Shown: positions 41,274 through 53,216, counted from the stretch's first letter. The stretch is DNA of 64,000 nt from Apostichopus japonicus (GCF_037975245.1 NC_092577.1:20148898-20212897), one strand, 5' to 3'. Notes: generated by a model from the letters alone, not told the origin. Numbers and translations are program-made.

Positions 41274-44200
41274 TTAAAAAACTACAAAAGGACGACCAGC
41301 ACGCAGCGAAACAAAACACCCTTCCCCAGCACACCACCGTCCAAAAAAGGCAGCCCTAGATAAACGGCGAAAATCGCCTTCGACCTGAAGGCGAATGTCA
41401 GACTTCACCGCCTCCAGGACTGCCTGCCAACTGGCAAATTTCCCCCTAAAAACATCACATCTATTCCTCCAAATAAGTTTTTTTACAACAGAACAAACAT
41501 AAATAATACGCTGCAACACAGCAACGGAACAAACTGGAGGATCTAATCCATACAAAACAAAACCCTGTCCTACCGACCAGGAACGGTCTCCCGTTAAACG
41601 GTCGGTCCAGGACTGAAACCACTCCCACAAGTTCAAAACAAAGGGGCAATGCCAAAAAACATGGGCAGTACTCTCTAAGCTGTCACAGCCGGTCCTCGGG
41701 CACAGTCCATCACCCAATCGCCAGTGATACCTTTTCAGATTGGTCACCAAGGCACTGTGTGCAATTCTCCATGCAAGGTCACGGAGCCTGCAACCATTCA
41801 GCCTTGAATGCACCGAACGCCATACTTCGACAGGATGACGTCCCTGTACAAAAATTGCATTCAAGGCCCTATCCCGCAACGAACTGTCAACGAGGGCCGG
41901 CTGTGACAGGTCAACAGGGGGCAACTCAATCAGAGCGGAGCAAATGACACGCACCACCCTGTTTGGAGTACTACTATGCGGTTCTCTGTTGCTAAACAGC
42001 GCCGGGACCCATCGACGCAGGTGCAAACCGCCCCAAAAACGTACAAAATATGAACAAGGCAACCCTGGGTCAGTTACCGCTACAAACAACTGCTTAAATA
42101 ACAAACAAGTTAACTTACTTCCCAGATGAACCACCCCTAACCCACCCTTCTCCAGTTTTTGGTACATTACCGCCCTTTTGACAAGCTCTGTACCACCCGA
42201 CCAAATAAATGAAAATATCGCTCTCTCCAACCGCACCAGGACGCGACGCGGAATTGGATACACCGCGCCCGGGTACCACAAGATGGGCGAAACAAAACGA
42301 TTAACTACGGTGACTTTCCCTAGGATCGAAAGCCAGCGGGTGCCAAAGGTTTCGAGCCTGCTCTCAAATACCTCAGCCCTCTCGCTCCAGGTGACATCAC
42401 CAGGTGCATCGTAGCCGAACCATATACCATTAATTTGGATATTCTGATCCGACCACGACGCACCGAATGGTAAGTCTCTGTATCTCCAGCTACCAAGACG
42501 AAGGCCCTTTGTCTTTTCTGGATTCAACTTCGCCCCGGTAGCTCTCTCAAAAATAGATAAATCCTGCGAGAGTGCGCGAAAGGAGCCCAGACTCGAAACA
42601 ACACATGTCACGTCATCTGCATATTGAGCGCATTTCACTTTGGCACCCCCTGGCACAACGAATGGAACAAGTCTGGAGTCCCTTTCCAAAAGACGAGAGA
42701 GGGACTCGCTAAACAAAACATAAAATAATGGAGACAGAGGGCACCCCTGGCGCACCCCCCTCTCTACGTTAAAAACCTCCGAACAAAACCCATTTACGAT
42801 AACAGAACTGAAACTTTCTTCATACAAAACAGAAATCCAATTACGAAAATTTGGGTGCAACTGAAACGTCTCCAATACATTCATTAAAAAACCGCGATCC
42901 ACCATGTCAAAGGCCTTCTGCTGGTCCAGAGACACCAATGCACATGGCAGATCACGCTCAATAACAAAGTCGGTCAAGTCGCGCATCAACCACAAGTTCT
43001 GCTGGATGCAATGACCCTTCACTGCACAAGTCTGGAGATCACCCACAAGATGCGGCATGGCCAGTGCAAGGCGGTTGCACAAAGCCTTAGCCAGCAACTT
43101 GTAGTCCACATTTAACAAGGTGATCGGACGCTTGTTACGGGGATCCAAGGGGTCCCCAGACTTGGGCAGCAAAGTAATCATGCCCAGACGTTGACTTTGG
43201 TTTAACAGTCCGTTTTGGAAGGCGTCCTCGAAGACGGCTCTGATGTCGGGTCCTATTATTGCCCAGAAGGTTCGGTAGAACTCCCTCGGAAGCCCGTCCG
43301 AACCCGGGGACTTGCCATTCTTCATCTTCGAAAGCGCCTTCCAAAGCTCAACAGTGGTTATTTCGCCCCCCAAAATATCATTGACATCGTGGGGAACGGT
43401 TTTTGAGATTCCCCTCAATAAATCAGCCTGTGCCGACAAGTCGACATTGCCACGCGTAAACAAACTCGAATAATACTCTTTATGTACGCGGACAATGCCG
43501 TGAGGGTCACTGACCACGGTCCCATCAGTAGCGCGTACAGACGGGACGCGTCTGTCACCTGCCGATGAGCTAACGGACTGGTAAAACCTCAGTGAAGGGC
43601 GCTCCTCGGCTTCCACCGCTTCGACACGGGCCCTGACGCGGGCACCGTGGTACTTTTCATCGAGATAAGTCTGCAAAGCGATGACTGCCGAAGGGTCGCC
43701 AAACTTCACCTCCGCGCACAGCTTCGAGAATTTTTCTCTTCGACGCCGTGCGCGGGTCACGCAATACTGAATTGCGTAGCGTTTGATGCGCAACTTGACC
43801 TCATCCCACCATTGGGATGTAGAAGCAAAGGCCGGCTTCAATGTTTGCCATCCTTTGTACCTGGTCTCGAAACCCTGGCGGAACTCTGCCTTGCCAAGAA
43901 TCCGACAGTTAAGCTTCCATAGGCCCCGCCCGATGGGGAAAATGGAAGGCAAAACAAAACGTGCTACTACAGTGTCATGGTCAGAGAGCGGACAGCTGAG
44001 CGTCTCGCAACCCGAAAATGTAAAACTTACGGGCGCATACACTCGATCTATCCTGGAGGCATCTTCTCCGTTAGGCCTCACCCACGTATACCCCGTACTA
44101 CACGGGTGCATATGCCTCCAGACATCGGCTAAAAGGTGTGCCGAAGTGAATCTGTCCAATTCTGTGATCCCAGCGTCGGGACTTGCAGACACAGAAGTTC

Positions 44201-44647
44201 CGAGTCTGTCAAGACCCGAGTCTGGGACACAGTTAAAGTCTCCGACCATGACACACGGCGCACTACCAGGAACAAAGGAAGGCAGCGTGTTAAAAAAATC
44301 TCGTCTAGCAGAAGGCCGATTGGGAGCATACACATTGCAAATGGCGATGTTACCCTGTGGATACTTGAATAGAATGCAAACCAATCGGCCCTCGTGATCC
44401 GTCTCCACCCTAGTGGCACAACCCGCCTGACGAGCTGACAGAAGGATGAAGACGAACCAAACGAAGCATGCAGCTCACCACCCCACTCATAAGCCCATAG
44501 AGGGACATCTTCTTCCAAAATATGTGTTTCTTGCAGGCAAACGCAGTCGACCGCCATTGATTTACAATATTGGAAAATGCGACTGCGCTTGCGATGATCC
44601 CTCATGCCATTCACGTTCAAAGTGGCAACTGAAAGTGCATGGGCCAT
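41274..44647 (-). pseudogene. Tx1 ORF2, endonuclease plus reverse transcriptase, one frameshift
   Basis: Starts MAHALSVATLNVNGMRDHRK, with the endonuclease motifs VCLQETH, NVYAPN, VMVGDFNC and LSDHDTVVARF, then a linker and RT (GKSPGSDGLPREFY, LDQQKAFDMVD, GVRQGCPLSPLFYVLF, YADD), and a C-terminal CPRTGCDSLESTAHVFWHC. The APE endonuclease nicks the target and RT primes from it. Relative to copy 3, sixteen bases are missing between two CATCC repeats at about 44447, shifting the frame inside the endonuclease. The downstream 1044 codons are open, so apart from that deletion it is intact. Confidence 0.92.
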
Positions 44648-44667
44648 GAGAGGGCAGTGGGGCAAAA

Positions 44668-45764
44668 CTACGAAGACGACGATTCCGTAAGCTTCAAGCG
44701 CGCCCTTGACGACATATCGTCGTCCGAGTCGTCACTTGAAGCCGACCTTTTAAGAGAGGGTTCCCCCATTTCGTCGTACCAGCTCGTCCCAGTGGCACGT
44801 TTCGGCTCGCTGATCAGCGATTCACCGGAGTCGCTGTCAGACAGAGCCTCCGGAGAATCGATGACCACCGATTCTCCGTCAGACAAAGCCTCCGGATCTG
44901 GCGATACCGGCGGCGGACTGGGGACGGAACTGGACGAGTTGATGGGGGAAGCTGGTGGAGACTTTCTCGGTGCGGGCACGAGGTTGGGGTCTGCAACGAC
45001 GGGGGGGGGGAGGGTGAACCAGGTGCAGGGGAGGGTAAAATCCCACCAGATCCCCCCTCCTCTCGTGAAGTAGTAGGTGCGTCGGAACTTGACTTGCCCC
45101 CACTCTTAGTCCTAGAGACATAAGAGGAGGGACAAGCTCGAAAGACATGTCCCTCCTTCCCACATAGTGAGCACACAACCTCGTTTGGGCAAGCGGTGCT
45201 ATCATGCCCAAGACGAAGGCAGCGCCCACATTTCTTGTTTGGGCAGCCCTTGGCTTCGTGCCCGGTCTCCCCACACCTGAAGCAGGTACGGGGCTGACCG
45301 GGATACCGCACGTGGGCTTTATGCCCTGCTATAAACAGGAAGGAGGGAATGTCCTGTTTCAGGTCGATCCGAACCTGTCGGTGCCCGTTCAACACCCCAG
45401 GGGCTTGTGCATAGGAGCACATTTTGGCAGCCTTGACAGCCCCGAACCGACCCAAAACCGTTACGACAAGTTCCTGCCGCACCTCTAGTCCTACGTGGAT
45501 GATAGTTACCCATACGGATCGCTCATATGGAGTAACTGTCATCCCCTCGACGTTACTCAGCAACGTGACACCTTTCTGACGGGCCACGTCACTGGTAAAA
45601 CGTAAATCGTACGTATTACGACCCTGGAGAGCTTGCAAAGCATCAACCTCCCCAGGCACAACAACACCCTTGCTCTTCAAAATACTAAAAACTTGCACCG
45701 GTGGAACAGCTTGTTCACCGGTGAACGACAACTTAACTATCCGAGAATCACGGCGCGATGCCAT
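44668..45764 (-). pseudogene. Tx1 ORF1, CCHC RNA-binding protein, frameshifted
   Basis: Begins MASRRDSRIVKLSFTGEQ and contains three zinc knuckles, CFRCGETGHEAKGC, CGRCLRLGHDSTAC and CSLCGKEGHVFRAC, preceded by a fold similar to other LINE ORF1 proteins. It binds LINE RNA in the cytoplasm before insertion; this is family knowledge. The C-terminus is acidic and Ser-rich (SSDDSDDDMSSRARLKLTES). A run of ten C (45001-45010 on the plus strand reads as G) where copy 3 has five breaks the frame; the proper tail at 44668-44979 is in another frame. ORF2 begins 20 bp after its stop. Confidence 0.88.
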
Positions 45765-46000
45765 GATACCGAAGGTGGCTAGGCCACAGGGGAGTAACAC
45801 AAAACAAACAAAGGACAGGATAGTGAAACAACAAACGATAAACGAACTGAGGAAAACACACGAACACAAGCTATCACACCCGCCTGGCGGGAAGTATAGC
45901 ACAGCACAGTACAATAACAGCTGTAACAGATGAAGAGCGAGAGCGAAAACACGTCCGCACTCCACGAAAGCCAACTGCCAACTCAAATTTTGATAATCGT

Positions 46001-46927
46001 TCAGGTAAGTGCGGAGTTCCTCAAGGGTCTATATTAGGTCCACTTCTTTTTCTAATTTACGTAAATGATATTTGGAACGTCTCTACAAATTGCTCGATTG
46101 TCCTTTTTGCTGATGACACTAATATTTTTTCTCTGACAGCAATGTAGAAACTCTTAAAGTAACCATATATGTAATCAATTAAATGCGTTTTAGGATTGTT
46201 TTTCTGCTAACGAACTGTCTTTGAATATTGATAAAACAAACTATGTGGTATTTGGAAACTCCTCTAGAACAATAAATGCTGATTTAAATATGCATGGTAT
46301 TTGCCTTAAAAGAGTCGATAATATTAAATTTGTTGGTGTGTATATTGACTCTCAGCTCTCTTGGAAAGTCCATATTAATCATGTTTCCAAACAAGTTTCT
46401 AGAGGTGTAGGTATTTTATCTAAGTTAAAATATACTTTTCCAAGGAAAATTCTGAGATCTATTTACTATAGTATTATAATCCCTATCTATCGTACTGTTC
46501 TTCAGTTTGGTCTGGTACTTTGAATACTTACCTTAATAAGCTTGTCATTCTCCAAAAACGGGCTGTGAGGCACATGACGTCTTCAGCTCGACGTGATAAT
46601 ACCAGTCATTTATTCTCCTCCTTAAACGTGCTCAAGCTCACTGATCTCATTTCTTTAAATGTTCTGACGTTTACTTACCGTGCTATGAACAATCTGCTTC
46701 CAAGTTCTTTTGCTACCTTTTATACAATTGGTCACTCTATTCACAATTATAATACTAGACAAGCTGCTCACTTACGTGCTTCTTTTTGTCGTCATTCAAA
46801 GAGCATGCAAAGCCTCCGATATCGATCTATTTCTTTGTGGAACAATGTTCCGAACAACTTTAAATCTTATACTTCCGTGGCTTCGTTCAGACGACATCTG
46901 AAAAATTACTATGAAAGCCTTTATTAA
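46001..46927 (+). pseudogene. CR1-group LINE ORF2, second half
   Basis: After the Tx1 element the RT resumes with [20 protein letters not shown] and FADDTNIF, then after stops and a shift NELSLNIDKTNYVVFGNSS, DNIKFVGVYIDSQLSWKVHI and a C-terminus (KRAVRHMTSSARRDNT, RYRSISLWNNVPNNFKSY). The last part (46520-46927) is a common LINE tail. Stops near 46145 and 46521 break it. Confidence 0.8.
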
Positions 46928-47354
46928 TTGTATCCGTCGTAAGGGGTGGGAGTTGATGGTGGTGGGGGGGGGGATTGTTTATGTCTTATTTGTTAAGGTT
47001 ATCTGCTTTTTTTTGGGGGGGGGAGTACTTTTTTAGGTGTTACGGTTTTCTATTTTCTTTTCATGGGAGTACTCTATTCGATTAAGCCCACAAGGGTTTC
47101 TTAGTTTACTTCCTTTGACATATTTTCTTATTTGCAGTTATATTGTCTTCTTCACCTTGTATTACCATGTGTTGAAACGATCAAATCATCAAAAAAACAT
47201 TCTTAAATGAAATAAAGTAATTTAAACCGTTGTCATTTTTATCAACATGATTTCAATCAAGCAACCCTGCTAGTCTACTTTCTTGAATTTTGCAATGAAC
47301 ATTTTCTTTAAGAAATTTTTGTTTACATTATTTTCAGCTATACAGTAATAGAAA
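46928..47354. other. Noncoding interval with G-runs
   Basis: The 3' untranslated end of the CR1-group LINE is probably in the first 250 bp; G-runs occur near 46963 and 47017. No gene. Confidence 0.45.
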
Positions 47355-47835
47355 ATGGGGAGAATCTGTGCTGCTATCGGATGCTCCAATAGCACTTACC
47401 AACTTGACATTTGGCATTCACATTTGTAAGCCGCCATTCCAGCTTTTCCCATTTCCAACAGAGGCAAAGGATGCAGAAGCGAGACGGAGGTGGGAGAAGC
47501 TTATGAATAAAAAAACTAAAGGAGGGCGTAACTGGCAGCTGGAAATTCAAGCAACCGCTTCATTTCCAGACCCGACAGAAAACCTTGGGTATGACACCTC
47601 CAAACCTGGCTTTGCATCCAGCTCCAGAGGAAAACAATCACGGAAGCCACCAACATACAGAGCGCCATACACACGAATTGTAAGGAGAAGAAAAAATGCC
47701 TACATACCAATCCAGAGTGAAGAGGATGTCGCTGCTCCAGAGATAGATGATTTTGTTGTGGAAATGCTAAGAGGGGATGTTTGGATAATGATCTGTTCCC
47801 TTTCGAGGGGAATGGTGATGCACACCCGACGATGA
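47355..47835 (+). pseudogene. THAP-domain protein, degenerate
   Basis: Begins MGRICAAIGCSNSTYQLD, the start of a THAP DNA-binding zinc finger with its first two cysteines, then changes frame near 47420 and continues ICKPPFQLFPFPTEAKDAEA and RRRWEKLMNKKTKGGRNWQ. The pair of domains is typical of THAP proteins of transposon origin. The C-x2-H half of the zinc site is missing where expected after NWQ; PDPTENLGYDTSKPGF follows directly, as in relatives where the zinc site precedes it. It is probably broken. Confidence 0.7.
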
Positions 47836-48363
47836 TCACACAGCAAAAGTCCCGATGCAAGCGGACTGGGGCTGAGAGCGGATCAGTCGTTTGGTAGTTG
47901 GGTTTTCGTGCCCAGGTTCTTTCCTATAGTATCCCAAGTGTCCAATTGATTCAGCCCCCCTCCCCCTACCGAAAAGTCCTGGCTACGCCCTTCAAGCCTA
48001 TGCATAATAATGCTTCAAAGGATCGTTCAACTTACTATATATATACTCCATATATATATATATACACCATACATTGTTTTATTTGTTGGGGAAGGGGGTG
48101 CGATTGATTTGAGATGGGTGAAGTCAGATGTTCTTTTAATCTGTTATTAAGCAAGAAAATAGCCAATATGATATGCTAGCATCATTTATTAAAATATTTG
48201 TGTCCCAGGAAAGTAACTGTCATCCTAGGCTTCATACCCGCTAACTTTATTTTGCATTGTGAGATGCCTTCCATCGTCTTACTGGTTGTTGGATACATTT
48301 TGGGGGTATACTTGTAAGCCCATTGTCACCCATAACTCTAATATGCACTTCAGCTTAACATAT
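47836..48363. other. Noncoding interval
   Basis: Contains a short (TA)n-type run near 48035-48065. No gene or element recognised. Confidence 0.5.
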
Positions 48364-49058
48364 TCATACTTCCTTCTTTACCATTTCATTGGATAGGTAG
48401 CTTCTGAAGGAATATTCCGAGCATTTTGTTGTCTCTAGCCATGCTTCCTCATCGAAAGGGACACGGATCCGTAGGTAGCCATACCAAAAAAAATCACACC
48501 AAGATGTATGTGGAACACCCATTTGTAGCTGCATTTGTGTTAAATAGGGGTGTGAGTTCTTTAAAGTCATTCTGTAAGTTGTCGCCTTCAACATAACCTA
48601 AATTTTCACTACATGGGATTGTATGTGAAACACTTAGGGGGGCACTTTATCTCCAGGACACCTTTGGGCAGCATGGGCAGTTTATCAATCCGTCGGGACG
48701 CGATTTTTTTTCTCCCCAGGACGAACGTGGGTTTCAGGTTTTTCAGGAATTCAGAAATTCGTTTCAAATCAGAGTTAGGGTTTAGACAGTGGGTTAAGGA
48801 TACAGTTTCTATGAAATTGCAGGATTGTCGTTCATAATCTGGGGTCAAAACTAGGAAAAAAGATTCAGAACATGTTTTGGGAAAAAGCGTCACATGTTTG
48901 GAATACAGGGATTTGATTGGCCGATGCCCACGTTCGTCCTGGGAAAAAAATACGCCGTCGGGACTTGCCCCTAAATAGATATGTTCTGAGTCCACAAATA
49001 ACCCACATTCATCAACTTTCATTAGAGCAATATACTTAGAACGTGGTTCACTTTCCAT
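48364..49058 (-). pseudogene. YqaJ-type nuclease gene, interrupted by a MITE
   Basis: The C-terminal block HPYLTQMQLQMGVPHTSWCD and FFWYGYLRIRVPFDEEAWL, plus an upstream LGASPDGVF and GVLEIKCPPK, are the motifs of the YqaJ exonuclease fold (PD-(D/E)xK: the D in SPDG and E-x-K in LEIKC). The MITE at 48700-48954 lies exactly between these catalytic motifs. A stop follows FTYNPM, and the C-terminal block is in another frame. In marine invertebrates such genes are often part of mobile or virus-derived units; the family function is nucleic acid end-trimming. Confidence 0.72.
48700..48954. mobile_element. MITE, 255 bp, 10-bp duplication, inside the YqaJ gene
   Basis: CCGTCGGGAC at 48690-48699 and 48955-48964 flanks a block with inverted ends: ATTTTTTTTC..CCAGGACG at the left and its mirror CGTCCTGGGAAAAAAAT at the right, an arm of about 30 bp. 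A 9-10 bp duplication would fit a Mutator-like transposase. The arms include the ACGAACGTGGG motif on both sides. It carries no gene of its own but its sequence reads through as an open frame in the host protein. Confidence 0.82.
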
Positions 49059-49386
49059 CTGTCTACCATACTTTAGTGCCGGTGTAGCAGTAATGAGTGT
49101 CCGTAGGACCCTTATTACTAGGATATAGTGTCCACTTTGCGTGGATAGTGTCCAGCAAAGACCAAGTTCACAATTATATATCAGTCAGTATGCACCATCA
49201 AAACTCGATTAAAGCATAAGTAATACTTTGAGTTTCGACTGTTGTGGGAAGGAGGCGGCAAAATGTTATTATTATCATTGAGACTACACCCCAGAGGGGC
49301 GCTGTCCGCTATATTCGATCGTCAACTGTGAGAAGGCTGCATATTGTTTAAGTTTTCTTCTGAACTAATTAGTCATGTCTGTCTGA

Positions 49387-49429
49387 CCATGGAGCTATAA
49401 ACTCCCAGGTTTATAGCTCCATGGTCTGA
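49387..49429. repeat. Perfect inverted repeat (17-bp stem)
   Basis: GACCATGGAGCTATAAA is followed, after a spacer of about 8 bases, by its exact reverse complement. The structure could form a stable hairpin; no gene or element is attached to it that I can see. Confidence 0.85.
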
Positions 49430-50523
49430 CTCTGCTGCTTATGAATCGTTACTACCATTAGGGTAGTTGTTTGGAAGGTCTGAATTTCTAAACGTTGGAG
49501 AAAATCTACCATGTAGGTCGAAGGCAAATGTATTTCAACCGATACGCGGCGGCGGAAATTCCGGGGTCAGAGTCAATACATGTTATTCAGTACGCGGAAA
49601 TGTGCAAATCTCCCGCTCTACGTTCTAGGTGTGACAATTTTTTTATTTCACGCATGCGTATTTCCATTCTACTGTCAAAAGTATACTATTCTCAGTAAAG
49701 TAAGCCCAATGTGCCGTCTACGTCGTTAACGTTGCATGTCGCAGACCAAAAATTTCTTAGCAGTTGCAAATTTGCAGGCACATTAATTGTACCCTTCGGT
49801 AGAGTATTAAGAGTTGAGACGGTTAACTTACTGAGCCAAATCTGATATTACAAGATGACTCCTCCTGAGATGGACGAGTACAGTATCATTGGAAAATATC
49901 TTTTGTCAGGACTACCCTGAAAAGTCTACGTTAAATCTAGAAAGATCGATAAGGAGAAGATCTAAGAGTTTTAGACTGGTAACGAAGATCCTAGGCCCGT
50001 AATCACGGCTGAAGTGGCCAAAGCCCATAAAATTAAAAGCTTACACGAAGGGTTTGTTGGTAAGTATAATAGTTGTTCATTTGTATAAAACTTTTAGGAA
50101 TTATTTGCACTGAAAAAAATGTATTCCATAGATATGCATGTAAGGTATATTTTCTTATTTGTAATCACATAAAGCTAGAACTGAAAAGTCTAAAGTTTAA
50201 CTGTTTGTGTTATAGAATAACGTGATGTATAAGTAGGAGGCAAGACACGAATAGTATCACTATTAGGCTAGTAACTGTAGCCTAGGACTTCGAGAGTTCA
50301 AGCCGCCACTCCGATTGGCAATCTCTGAAATAAAGCCTACTTGATATAATTTATGTTACTGTGGTAGCTTCCAAAACTTCCAGATCAGCTGTCAGTTACA
50401 TTTCAGCTGTGTAGTGTGTACCCATGCCACCATGAGTATGTGTTTGAAATTGCTACGTTACAAACAAAAGAAAATCTTCAGGTGAGGTTTTGTTTTCATA
50501 TTTTCTGAAAGATGACCTGGGAT

Positions 50524-50824
50524 GATAGGCGTAGGAGCCTAATTTGCTTTGGGGGGCTTTAACGACTGGCCTAAATTTTTCTCGCGCCCCGCGCGCGTTC
50601 AACATGTTAATGTGATATATCATATAGGCATTCATCGGTTATTACATCATACTTCCATATTGGTCAGAATTATTAGGGAAGTCGTTACAATAATAATGAT
50701 AAAATAATATCAGTTTAACCATCGAAAAATGATTTTTCTGTCAGTAGGTGCCCGAAAAATTATCAGCATATGGCCCGAATTTCACAAAAGTTTTTTCGGG
50801 GCAGCCCCCCCCCCCCCGCCTATG
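50524..50824. mobile_element. hAT-like MITE, 301 bp, 8-bp duplication
   Basis: CCTGGGAT is found at 50516-50523 and 50825-50832. The ends read GATAGGCGTAGGAGCC and, reversed, CATAGGCGGGGGG, sharing the (T)AGGCG(T/G)(A/G)GG motif of the 30955-31315 element. C-runs near 50806-50817 obscure the right arm. No coding capacity. Confidence 0.78.
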
Positions 50825-52141
50825 CCTGGGATTAGTCCCCTTACTAGTTTAAACACAAGGCAGCAGTCTTTTCCATTCTGGGGGATCAATTAAATTAATG
50901 AGTCACATATTTTTTAATATGTTGGTGCCGGGATGTGCTCAGACACTGCAGCAGGTCGCATATTATCAGTTGCCCACCTGCCCATCACTTCATTGTCAGA
51001 AGGTCAGCTGTGTTGGCTACTAATTAATGTATGGTTAAATGGGCCTTGTGCTTGTGATATTTTCATTATGCAGACATGTGCATGGTATGAATATTCACTA
51101 AACATTCTTCCAAAGTAATTAAGGTGGTGGCGATATGCAAAACAATTTTGCAATTAAGTTAGTGCAGGTTAAACACAGTTTATATCATTTATATTAAAAT
51201 TGCAATGCATTATATCATGTAGACATTGCTTGGTGATATACTGTAGTATTGCTAGAATAGTGACCAGAATGGACCTAAAAACTAATAAAGTCGTAGTGTA
51301 ATCTCTTTCACAAATTTGAGGGCGGTGAATAAATTTCTATTCAGGAGGATAGCAGAGTTTTGAGAGAAACTATTGAAGAAAAGAGGAAATAAAAATGCAC
51401 AATTTGCTTTTGTTTCATCCCACATGTTGTCATGAACTTATTTGACCAAATGATAGTAGTATTTTGGTATAAGACCCTAATTTGAAAGAAAGGGATCCGA
51501 GAAGGTGGCTAAATCAATAGAAATATTAGGTTTGGTATCAATTTCTGTAAGAGTGCTTGTAGGACACGAGTGATGACAATTTCACCACCTAAGTCTGTTT
51601 TTCATTATTTCAGCAGGAGGCACATGTACACCTGATTTGAATGAAATCTGCAATGGAAGTGGAATATGTTTTTTTTTTGGTTCAAATACCTATCCTACCA
51701 CCTTATGCGTTCAGCTTATAAATGCTAGGCCTGGGTTGAAATACTGTTCACAAGCAGCACTGTTATCACTAAGTCACTTTGTTTGTTGTCATCTAAAAGC
51801 AATGTTTGTTTGCATGATTGTAACTACAAGGTCATTCACCATATGCATATCAACTGATGCTGAAAGTTTGCATCCCTTTGTTGGGCAGTACAAGAGTATA
51901 GGAGATTGCCCATAGATATGATTTTGTCAGTTGGCTTTCGTGGAGTGCGGACGTGTTTTTCGCTCTCGCTCTTCATCTGTTACAGCTGTTATTGTACTGT
52001 GCTGTGCTATACTTCCCGCCAGACGGGTGTGATAGCTTGTGTTCGTGTGTTTTCCTCAGTTCGTATATCGTTTGTTGTTTCACTATCCTGTCTTTTGTTT
52101 GTTTTGTGTTACTCCCCTGTGGCCTAGCCACCTTCGGTATC

Positions 52142-53216
52142 ATGGCATCGCGCCGTGATTCTCGGATAGTTAAGTTGTCGTTCACCGGTGAACAAGCTGT
52201 TCCACCGGTGCAAGTTTTTAGTATTTTGAAGAGCAAGGGTGTTGTTGTGCCTGGAGAGGTTGATGCTTTGCAAGCTCTCCAGGGTCGTAATACGTACGAT
52301 TTACGTTTTACCAGTGACGTGGCCCGTCAGAAAGGTGTCACGTTGCTGAGTAACGTCGAGGGGATGACAGTTACTCCATACGAGCGATCCGTATGGGTAA
52401 CTATCATCCACGTAGGACTAGAGGTGCGGCAGGAACTTGTCGTAACGGTTTTGGGTCGGTTCGGGGCTGTCAAGGCTGCCAAAATGTGCTCCTATGCACA
52501 AGCCCCTGGGGTGTTGAACGGGCACCGACAGGTTCGGATCGACCTGAAACAGGACATAGCAGGGCATAAAGCCCACGTGCGGTATCCCGGTCAGCCCCGT
52601 ACCTGCTTCAGGTGTGGGGAGACCGGGCACGAAGCCAAGGGCTGCCCAAACAAGAAATGTGGGCGCTGCCTTCGTCTTGGGCATGATAGCACCGCTTGCC
52701 CAAACGAGGTTGTGTGCTCACTATGTGGGAAGGAGGGACATGTCTTTCGAGCTTGTCCCTCCTCTTATGTCTCTAGGACTAAGAGTGGGGGTAAGTCAAG
52801 TTCCGATGCACCTACTACTTCACGAGAGGAGGGGGAATCTGGTGGGATTTTACCCTCCCCTGCACCTGGTTCACCCTCCCCCGTCGTTGCAGACCCCAAC
52901 CCCGTGCCCGCACCGAGAAAGTCTCCACCAGCTTCCCCCCATCAACTCGTCCAGTTCCGTCCCCAGTCCGCCGCCGGTATCGCCAGATCCGGAGGCTTTG
53001 TCTGACGGAGAATCGGTGGTCATCGATTCTCCGGAGGCTCTGTCTGACAGCGACTCCGGTGAATCGGGGATCAGCGAGCCGAAACATGCCACTGGGACGA
53101 GCTGGTACGACGAGATGGGGGAACCCTCTCTTAAAAGGTCGGCTTCAAGTGATGACTCGGACGACGATATGTCGTCTAGGGCGCGCTTGAAGCTTACGGA
53201 ATCGTCGTCTTCGTAG
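52142..53216 (+). pseudogene. Tx1 ORF1 (copy 3), CCHC RNA-binding protein, frameshifted
   Basis: The ATG at 52142 gives MASRRDSRIVKLSFTGEQ as in copy 2, with the same three zinc knuckles. Eighteen bases are missing relative to copy 2 (six residues, between QDI and AGHKAHV), in frame. The C-run that is long in copy 2 is short (five) here and the frame continues past it, but one extra C in a second run (52936-52941) shifts it, so the frame ends at about 53005 instead of 53216. The acidic serine-rich tail lies in another frame (52614-53216). Confidence 0.88.

Larger units (their letters stand above)
41113..45984 (-). mobile_element. Tx1-type LINE copy 2, nearly complete
   Basis: A 4.87-kb minus-strand element with a 5' untranslated region, ORF1, a 20-bp gap, ORF2 and a 3' end ending CACGTAAAAAGC. 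The 16-bp duplication fixes both ends. It lacks only a few bases of reading frame: ORF1 is broken by a long C-run and ORF2 by a 16-bp deletion in the endonuclease. It is very similar to copy 3, so the family moved recently. Confidence 0.95.
39760..46927 (+). mobile_element. CR1-group LINE split by Tx1 copy 2
   Basis: Two blocks, about 39760-41112 and 46001-46927, are parts of one plus-strand non-LTR element whose reverse transcriptase style ([60 protein letters not shown]) fits the CR1/Jockey group, perhaps Crack or Daphne. Tx1 copy 2 lies between identical 16-bp copies of AAATTTTGATAATCGT. The element is AT-rich and has stop codons and frameshifts. The 5' end was not located. Confidence 0.8.
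49059..51927. other. Noncoding interval with a few dispersed elements
   Basis: Includes a hairpin at 49387-49429 and the MITE at 50524-50824, listed separately. At 49855-50060 a decayed coding-like stretch (MDEYSIIGKYLLSGLP, KAHKIKSLHEGFVG followed by a GTAAGT) could be an exon remnant but is interrupted by stops and has no recognised relatives. Confidence 0.4.
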
